Positions 15,809 to 20,156 of a stretch of 20,156 nt of DNA are shown one piece after another. The stretch's first letter is position 1. Every line of letters starts with the position of its first letter. The translations under genes and the position numbers were made by a program. Location: the NCBI GenBank assembly GCA_029880105.1, contig JAOUPA010000016.1:1-20156 (forward strand). The letters run 5' to 3'. The DNA is from Gammaproteobacteria bacterium. Lineage in GTDB: Bacteria > Pseudomonadota > Gammaproteobacteria > SZUA-229. The notes under the pieces are model-generated. The model made no database searches and was not told the DNA's origin. It saw nothing but the letters and a program-made list of their open reading frames with translations.

Positions 15809-16261
15809 CTAGGCTGACAGAATTGCCTTGATCTTGCCGCTGATCTCGCCAACGTCACCACGTCCAACTACCTGTGGCCTGACAAGCCCCATGACTTTGC
15901 CCATATCTTTGATAGATTCAGCACCTGTCTGGCTGATCGCAGCCTTGATAATGGCTTCGATTTCGTCATCGCTGAGTGCTTTTGGCAGGAATGTCTGGAT
16001 AATCTTGATTTCTGCGCGCTCTATGCGGGCCAGATCATCGCGGCCGGCCTTGTCAAACTGGCTGATCGATTCACGACGCTGTTTGAGCATCTTGTCCATA
16101 ATATCGATGATCCGCGTGTCATCGAGTTCAATACGTTCATCGACTTCAACCTGCTTAAGCGCAGACATGATAAGGCGAATGACGCCGAGGCGCTCCTTGT
16201 CACCACCCTTCATGGCCGCCTTCATCGCATCCTGTAGATTGTTTTTCAGGGCGCTACTCAT
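15809..16261 (-). CDS. yqeY: YqeY/GatB-domain protein
   Basis: A 150-residue protein of the YqeY family, related to the C-terminal tRNA-binding domain of the GatB amidotransferase subunit; its cellular role is not settled. Recognisable are the helical N-terminal half (MKAAMKGGDKERLGVIRLIMSALKQVEVDER), KQRRESISQFDKAGRDDLARIERAEIKIIQTFLPK, and the C-terminal GKVMGLVRPQVVGRGDVGEISGKIK. It starts 18 bases after rpsU and ends one base before hemE. rpsU-yqeY adjacency is common; the usual next gene, dnaG, is replaced here by hemE. Confidence 0.93.
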   Translation of the reverse strand: MSSALKNNLQDAMKAAMKGGDKERLGVIRLIMSALKQVEVDERIELDDTRIIDIMDKMLKQRRESISQFDKAGRDDLARIERAEIKIIQTFLPKALSDDEIEAIIKAAISQTGAESIKDMGKVMGLVRPQVVGRGDVGEISGKIKAILSA

Positions 16262-16279
16262 GGCGTGCCGATTCCGGTA

Positions 16280-16510
16280 TTAACGTCTACGCTGGTGAGG
16301 TGAACGTGCGAACTTGCCGCGTTCTTTAGATAGCTTTTTCAGGTGACGCTTAACGGCGGCAGCTGCTTTGCGTTTGCGTTCTGTGGTGGGTTTTTCGTAA
16401 GCTTCGCGGCTGCGAACTTCGGTCAAAACACCTGCTTTCTCACAAGAGCGTTTGAAACGACGCAGTGCAACGTCGAAAGGCTCGTTTTCTTTAACTCGTA
16501 TTGCTGGCAT
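16280..16510 (-). CDS. rpsU: 30S ribosomal protein S21
   Basis: S21 is a small basic protein of the 30S subunit that acts near the anti-Shine-Dalgarno end of 16S rRNA. The 76-residue product begins MPAIRVKENEPFDVALRRFKRSCEKAGVL and contains the family segment YEKPTTERKRK. It is a few residues longer than the 71 of E. coli because of its C-terminal tail, which ends in HQRRR. The ATG at 16510 is chosen by homology and by GAG about eight bases upstream. Translation upstream of this ATG runs into the promoter region and is not coding. Confidence 0.97.
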   Translation of the reverse strand: MPAIRVKENEPFDVALRRFKRSCEKAGVLTEVRSREAYEKPTTERKRKAAAAVKRHLKKLSKERGKFARSPHQRRR

Positions 16511-16537
16511 AGTTACTCTCAAAAATACATAAAAAAT

Positions 16538-16553
16538 CCGCGTGCGACCGCGG
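16538..16553 (-). promoter_or_regulatory. Hairpin with T-run in the rpsU leader
   Basis: A five-base-pair all-GC stem (CCGCG at 16538-16542, CGCGG at 16549-16553; six-base loop) is followed on the minus strand by A and six T. If rpsU is transcribed from the promoter at 16564-16591, this hairpin sits almost at the 5' end of the mRNA. It could be an attenuator or a 5' protective structure. The short stem makes either reading tentative. Confidence 0.45.
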
Positions 16554-16563
16554 GAAACGGCGT

Positions 16564-16591
16564 AGTATATCCCACTTTTATGAAATCCCAA
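16564..16591 (-). promoter_or_regulatory. Candidate sigma-70 promoter of rpsU-yqeY-hemE
   Basis: The minus strand has TTGGGA (16586-16591) and TATACT (16564-16569) with a 16-base spacer. The start site would fall near 16557, about 47 bases before the rpsU ATG. It lies in the 97-base divergent region shared with tsaD. Confidence 0.5.
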
Positions 16592-16596
16592 AGCCC

Positions 16597-16602
16597 TAGA
16601 AT
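16597..16602 (+). promoter_or_regulatory. Possible -10 element of tsaD
   Basis: TAGAAT on the plus strand, five bases before the tsaD ATG at 16608. If used, the mRNA would be leaderless or nearly so, as suggested for aroK. No good -35 hexamer and no Shine-Dalgarno sequence are visible. Confidence 0.3.
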
Positions 16603-16607
16603 GTGAA

Positions 16608-17651
16608 ATGATTGTACTTGGAATAGAAAGCTCCTGCGATGAAACCGGTATTGCTCTTTACCATAGTGAAAAAGGGCTGCTTTCCCATGTCCTGCACAGC
16701 CAGGTTGAGCTGCACGCTGAATACGGTGGTGTTGTGCCTGAACTGGCTTCACGGGACCATATTCGCTATCTGGTGCCGTTGATGGAGCAGGTTTTGCAGC
16801 GCGCAGGGGTCAAACAGGCTGATATTGGCGGTGTTGCCTACACCGCTGGCCCCGGCCTGATTGGTGCGCTGATGTCAGGCGCCTGCGTTGGCCGGAGTCT
16901 GGCCTGGGCGCTGGATGTGCCTGCGATTGAGGTACACCATATGGAGGGACATTTGTTAGCGCCGATGCTGGAACAGAACCCACCGGTGTTTCCCTTTGTC
17001 GCCCTGCTGGTCTCTGGTGGTCATACCCTGCTGGCGCATGTCACTGGCGTTGGTCAGTATGAATTGCTGGGTCAGAGTCTGGATGATGCCGCTGGCGAGG
17101 CATTTGATAAAACCGCCAAGATGCTGGGTCTTGGCTATCCGGGCGGGCCTGTGCTGGCCAAACTGGCGGAAAAAGGTGAAGCTGGTGCTTACACATTTCC
17201 GCGGCCAATGACAGATCGCCCGGGGCTGGATTTTAGCTTTAGTGGCCTTAAGACCTTTGCCCTGAATACCTGGCAGGATCTGCTGGCAGAGTGCGAGGGT
17301 GGGGTAGAAAAGTTGGAGCAGGGTCAGGCTGATATCTCACGAGCCTTTGAGGAAGCAGTGGTCGATACACTGTCAATAAAGTGCAAACGGGCACTCAAAC
17401 AAACACATTGTCGAAGGCTGGTGATTGCGGGTGGTGTCGGGGCCAATCAGCATCTGCGGCAGCAACTGGCCAAAATGGTTAAAAAAGAGGGTGGTGAGCT
17501 GTATTACCCGCGTATCGAGTTCTGTACTGATAATGGTGCGATGATCGCTTATGTCGGTTGCCTACGCCTGTTGGCAGGCGAGAGCAAAGAGCTTAGTATT
17601 GATGCCAGAGCGCGCTGGCCGATGGATGAGCTATCTGCTATTCGGGTTTAG
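16608..17651 (+). CDS. tsaD: tRNA N6-adenosine threonylcarbamoyltransferase TsaD
   Basis: TsaD (Gcp/YgjD) transfers the threonylcarbamoyl group to A37 of ANN-decoding tRNAs, working with TsaB and TsaE. The 347-residue protein has the ASKHA-fold start MIVLGIESSCDETGIAL, the iron-binding His111 and His115 in VHHMEGH, LLVSGGHTLL (about 134-142), DDAAGEAFDKTAKMLGLGYPGG, and FCTDNGAMIAYVG with Asp308 near the C-terminus. It is divergent from rpsU, as in many gammaproteobacteria, and its last 14 bases overlap the convergent plsY. Confidence 0.97.
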   Translation: MIVLGIESSCDETGIALYHSEKGLLSHVLHSQVELHAEYGGVVPELASRDHIRYLVPLMEQVLQRAGVKQADIGGVAYTAGPGLIGALMSGACVGRSLAWALDVPAIEVHHMEGHLLAPMLEQNPPVFPFVALLVSGGHTLLAHVTGVGQYELLGQSLDDAAGEAFDKTAKMLGLGYPGGPVLAKLAEKGEAGAYTFPRPMTDRPGLDFSFSGLKTFALNTWQDLLAECEGGVEKLEQGQADISRAFEEAVVDTLSIKCKRALKQTHCRRLVIAGGVGANQHLRQQLAKMVKKEGGELYYPRIEFCTDNGAMIAYVGCLRLLAGESKELSIDARARWPMDELSAIRV

Positions 17652-18264
17652 ATTTATCAGTTTTATCACCCGAGGCAATTTTGCCCTCGGTTCCCTGGAG
17701 CAGTCTTTTTATGTTGCTGTGATGCTTCAGAATTAGTAGTGTTGACATGAGTACGGTAGCTGCAATCAGGATCGCCGAGCCATCGATATACCAGATAATG
17801 AAGGGTGCGGAAAAAGCTGATACTAGTGCTGATAGTGCCGATATTTTAAATATCAGTGCCATCGCTCCCCATACAGCTAATGCGGCTAGCCCAATTATCC
17901 AGTTAATACCAAGCAGTACGCCGTAAAAGGTGGCCACGCCCTTGCCACCCTTAAAGCCAAAATACAGGGGGTAAAGGTGCCCCAGAAAGGCAGAGATCCC
18001 AGTGATTGCCAGTGCGGTGTTACCTGCCTGCATCTGCTGTGCTACCAGAACTGGTAACAGGCCCTTCAACATATCGCCAAATAGGGTAATAATGGCCGCT
18101 TTTTTTCCGCCGGTGCGCAGCACATTGGTAGCGCCGGGGTTGTTTGAGCCAACACTACGTGGGTCTGCCAGGCCCATAATTTTGCAGGTGATGATGGCCG
18201 TGGAAATTGAGCCTAGTAGATAAGCAATTAGTGCGTAAAGAAGGTAAACAGGGTCAAAATTCAT
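17638..18264 (-). CDS. plsY: Glycerol-3-phosphate acyltransferase PlsY
   Basis: PlsY is the inner-membrane enzyme that acylates glycerol-3-phosphate from acyl-phosphate, the first step of phospholipid synthesis. The 208-residue protein, near the 205 of E. coli, is strongly hydrophobic with about five membrane segments. It has the family loops LLGSISTAII, RSVGSNNPGATNVLRTGGKKAA and GHLYPLYFGFKGGKGVAT. The C-terminal tail is short and charged. Its stop lies inside tsaD. No Shine-Dalgarno sequence is seen at the ATG at 18264. The folB gene often found next to plsY is not in this interval. Confidence 0.95.
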   Translation of the reverse strand: MNFDPVYLLYALIAYLLGSISTAIITCKIMGLADPRSVGSNNPGATNVLRTGGKKAAIITLFGDMLKGLLPVLVAQQMQAGNTALAITGISAFLGHLYPLYFGFKGGKGVATFYGVLLGINWIIGLAALAVWGAMALIFKISALSALVSAFSAPFIIWYIDGSAILIAATVLMSTLLILKHHSNIKRLLQGTEGKIASGDKTDKSKPE

Positions 18265-18269
18265 AGTGG

Positions 18270-18300
18270 TTGAAAATGTGTCTCAGTAAAAACGTATAAT
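18270..18300 (+). promoter_or_regulatory. Candidate bioH-bioC promoter
   Basis: TTGAAA (18270-18275) and a perfect TATAAT (18295-18300) on the plus strand, separated by 19 bases, longer than optimal. The leader to the bioH ATG at 18365 would be about 58 bases. Confidence 0.4.
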
Positions 18301-18307
18301 ATCTCAG
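18281..18307. promoter_or_regulatory. TCTCAG direct repeats, 21 bases apart, over shared -10 elements
   Basis: TCTCAG occurs at 18281-18286 and 18302-18307, a centre spacing of 21 bases or two helical turns, bracketing the -10 elements of both divergent genes. This is the geometry of a two-site operator for a dimeric regulator. No known operator is recognised; it does not resemble the palindromic BirA site. Confidence 0.35.
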
Positions 18308-18323
18308 AAAATAATACGCTCAA
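18296..18323 (-). promoter_or_regulatory. Candidate plsY promoter
   Basis: TTGAGC (18318-18323) and TATTAT (18296-18301) on the minus strand, separated by 16 bases. Its -10 overlaps the -10 of the opposing bioH promoter by five bases, so the two could not be occupied at once. Confidence 0.45.
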
Positions 18324-18364
18324 TTTTTGAAATCGCGTGCAAGCATACCCCAGGTTATCAGTGA

Positions 18365-19141
18365 ATGTCGCCTAAAAATAGTGATAAAAATAAAACAGGA
18401 AAAATCATCTGTGTTTTTGTTCATGGTTGGGCAATGAATGGTGCTGTTTGGGAAAGCTGTTTTGAGTTCTTGCCTGACTGGATGGATGTGATCCAGGTGG
18501 ATTTGCCAGGTCACGGCACTATGGCAGATATCAATGCGGAAGATATTAATGGTTATGTGCAGGCACTGGCGGCACTGGTTAATCGTCCCGCTATCTGGGT
18601 TGGCTGGTCACTGGGTGGGCTGGCAGTTCTGCAATTGGCGAAAGATTATCCTGAGCAAGTTGCCGGATTGTTTATGGTCGCGACCAATCCCTGTTTTGTA
18701 CAGAAGGAGAACTGGTCCTGTGCGGTAGATAAACAGGTCTTTGATCAGTTTGCCGATGTCCTGAAAAAAGATACTGATGCAACCATTAAACGTTTTCTGG
18801 CTTTGCAGGTAAAAGGCTCTGGTTTGACAATGAGTACAGTACGTGAGCTGCAGCAGTCTATACAACAACGTGGGCGAGCTTCACTTGATGCGCTGAAGCT
18901 GGGTCTGGATATTCTGGCAACAACGGACCTGCGAAATGAATTGCCTTATTTAAATTGCCCGATGAACTGGTTGTTGGGTGGTCGCGACACGCTGGTTCCC
19001 GTTGAGTTGTCGGATGCATTAAAAACATTGCAGCCAAATATAAACACAATTGTTGAGCCGGAGGCGGCGCATGCCCCATTTATTTCGCACACTGAGAAAT
19101 TTACACATGCTTTGATCGATTTTGCAGAGAGTTTGCGATGA
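18365..19141 (+). CDS. bioH: Pimeloyl-[acyl-carrier protein] methyl ester esterase
   Basis: BioH is an alpha/beta hydrolase that removes the methyl ester from pimeloyl-ACP, ending the masked fatty-acid route to the biotin precursor. The 258-residue protein shows the oxyanion HGW (20-22), the nucleophile elbow GWSLGG with Ser82, Asp208 in GGRDTLVP, and His236 in AAHAPFISH, which together form the catalytic triad. The stretch MVATNPCF and KRFLALQ match E. coli BioH closely. The N-terminal dozen residues are polar and non-conserved. Its stop overlaps the bioC start by four bases (ATGA), so the two are translationally coupled. Confidence 0.95.
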   Translation: MSPKNSDKNKTGKIICVFVHGWAMNGAVWESCFEFLPDWMDVIQVDLPGHGTMADINAEDINGYVQALAALVNRPAIWVGWSLGGLAVLQLAKDYPEQVAGLFMVATNPCFVQKENWSCAVDKQVFDQFADVLKKDTDATIKRFLALQVKGSGLTMSTVRELQQSIQQRGRASLDALKLGLDILATTDLRNELPYLNCPMNWLLGGRDTLVPVELSDALKTLQPNINTIVEPEAAHAPFISHTEKFTHALIDFAESLR

Positions 19142-19974
19142 GTCAGATTTTTGATCAACAGCGTATCCGTAAGGCCTTTGATGATGCAGTTGAGAGTTAC
19201 GATCAGGCTGCTGTATTGCAAAAAGAAGTCTGTAAGCGATTGTTAGAAAAACTGGATGTGGTTCGTCTTTCACCTAAATGGATTTTGGATGCAGGCTCCG
19301 GCACAGGTGAAGCAGTTAAGCCGTTACAAAAAAAATATAAAAAAGCGGAACTGGTGTTATTTGATTTATCAGAAAATATGTTACACAAGGCGGTCAAGCA
19401 AGGCGCTTTGCTGAGAAAGCCTCATCAGGTCTGCGGCAATATCGAATCACTACCTTTTGCCAATCAGAGTTTCGACATTCTGTTTTCCAGTCTGGCGATG
19501 CAGTGGTGTAATGATTTAGGTGTGGCACTTACGGAATTCAAGCGCGTGCTTAAGCCGGGTGCCTTATTACAGTTCGCGACGTTTGGTCCGGATACCCTGA
19601 AAGAACTACGAACCAGCTGGCAAAAAGTGGATCATGCTGTACACGTCAACAGTTTTATCGATATGCACGATATTGGTGATGCCTTATTACAGGCAGGCTT
19701 TGCTGAACCAGTGATGGAGTCAGAGATTATCACCGTCAATTACAAAGATGTGGATACGCTGATGCAGGATTTGCGGGATATCGGTGCCAATGTAACTGCA
19801 AGTGGTCATCGACGTGGGTTGCTGACGCGTGGCATGCTCAAGCAGTTGCGTGATGCTTACGAGGCTTATCGACAGGGCGATGTGCTGCCTGCAACATATG
19901 AAGTGGTTTACGGTCATGCCTGGGTTGTCCGTAGAATCGGAGTGGATGAGATTAAAATTGATTTCTCCAGATAA
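19138..19974 (+). CDS. bioC: Malonyl-ACP O-methyltransferase
   Basis: BioC methylates the free carboxyl of malonyl-ACP with S-adenosylmethionine, disguising it as a fatty-acid primer for pimeloyl synthesis. The 278-residue protein has the SAM motif I ILDAGSGTGE (49-58), the acidic end of motif II in LVLFDLSENML, LPFANQSFDILFSSLAMQWCNDL, and the post-motif segment LKPGALLQFATFGPDTLKELR typical of BioC. The N-terminal RIRKAFDDAVESYDQAAVLQ is also characteristic. It is coupled to bioH by a four-base overlap. No bioD follows within the window. Confidence 0.95.
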   Translation: MSQIFDQQRIRKAFDDAVESYDQAAVLQKEVCKRLLEKLDVVRLSPKWILDAGSGTGEAVKPLQKKYKKAELVLFDLSENMLHKAVKQGALLRKPHQVCGNIESLPFANQSFDILFSSLAMQWCNDLGVALTEFKRVLKPGALLQFATFGPDTLKELRTSWQKVDHAVHVNSFIDMHDIGDALLQAGFAEPVMESEIITVNYKDVDTLMQDLRDIGANVTASGHRRGLLTRGMLKQLRDAYEAYRQGDVLPATYEVVYGHAWVVRRIGVDEIKIDFSR

Positions 19975-20061
19975 AGTGTGAATAAATGGCGGAAATGATA
20001 TATAAAGGTATGAAAATGCGATATGAAAGACATTCTACTAATTTGCTGTAAGGAGATTTTT

Positions 20062-20156
20062 ATGAAAAAGCTAAGTATTATTTTTATTTCACTGCTGATG
20101 GCAGGCTATGTCCATGCGGCAGATAGGGATAAATTGTATATAGGTGGTGGTTTAGG
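20062..20156 (+). CDS. Exported protein, probably outer-membrane beta-barrel, N-terminal part (cut by window edge)
   Basis: The first 31 codons give MKKLSIIFISLLMAGYVHAA, a Sec signal peptide with likely cleavage after VHA, followed by DRDKLYIGGGLG. A Tyr-x-Gly-Gly-Gly start right after the signal peptide is common in small outer-membrane beta-barrel (OmpA/Ail-like) proteins, but too little is present to name a family. A strong Shine-Dalgarno AAGGAG lies six bases before the ATG, the best ribosome site in the window, suggesting high expression. The 87 bases between bioC and this gene are AT-rich, with no clear terminator and only weak promoter-like hexamers. Confidence 0.75.
   Translation, partial: MKKLSIIFISLLMAGYVHAADRDKLYIGGGL

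Noticed and set aside
15808..15867. Extended hemE start at 15867
   Set aside because: It would overlap yqeY by 59 bases with a non-conserved extension. The start at 15807 matches the family.
16511..16591. Extended rpsU start at 16591
   Set aside because: The extra 27 residues read through the predicted promoter and leader hairpin, and S21 proteins begin at MPxIxVxENEPF.
17551..17736. Small plus-strand reading frame spanning the tsaD-plsY junction
   Set aside because: It is out of frame with tsaD and antisense to plsY, with no ribosome site or motif.

Overview
The window carries conserved housekeeping genes of a gammaproteobacterium of moderate GC content. The evidence is a pilMNOPQ type IV pilus operon divergent from a class A penicillin-binding protein gene and followed by aroK-aroB, a rpsU-yqeY pair divergent from tsaD, plsY beside tsaD, and a bioH-bioC pair. 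I see no tRNA, rRNA, insertion sequence, CRISPR array or phage gene. Genus cannot be set from the sequence alone.

Layout. Positions 1-12017 are all on the minus strand. In transcription order they hold pilM, pilN, pilO, pilP, pilQ, a very large lipoprotein gene of unknown role, a strong intrinsic terminator, then aroK, aroB, a dGTPase-like gene and the 5' end of dnaG, which is cut by the window edge. ponA runs on the plus strand from 12196, sharing a 178-base AT-rich divergent promoter region with pilM. hemE, yqeY and rpsU follow on the minus strand. tsaD is on the plus strand, plsY is on the minus strand with its 3' end overlapping that of tsaD, and bioH-bioC are on the plus strand. Last comes the 5' end of an exported, probably outer-membrane, protein gene.

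How the genes work together. PilM (cytoplasm), PilN and PilO (inner membrane) and PilP (lipoprotein) form the alignment complex that connects the type IV pilus motor to the outer-membrane secretin PilQ. AroK and AroB are shikimate-pathway enzymes, HemE makes haem precursors, PonA makes peptidoglycan, PlsY makes phospholipid, TsaD modifies tRNA, RpsU is a ribosomal protein, and BioH and BioC make the pimeloyl chain of biotin.

The most interesting part is 3138-6866. It encodes a 1242-residue secreted lipoprotein sitting between pilQ and aroK, which are directly linked in the better-known gammaproteobacterial order. It is built of duplicated Ig-like modules in the order A1-A2-B1-A3-B2. It has 18 cysteines in matching pairs, three calcium-loop-like motifs in B1 with altered counterparts in B2, and an in-frame hexanucleotide repeat directly after the lipid anchor. 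It is a candidate undescribed surface partner of the pilus. A second point is genome order: rpsU-yqeY and dnaG, usually neighbours in one operon, are about 15.6 kb apart here with the hemE/ponA/pil/aro block between them.
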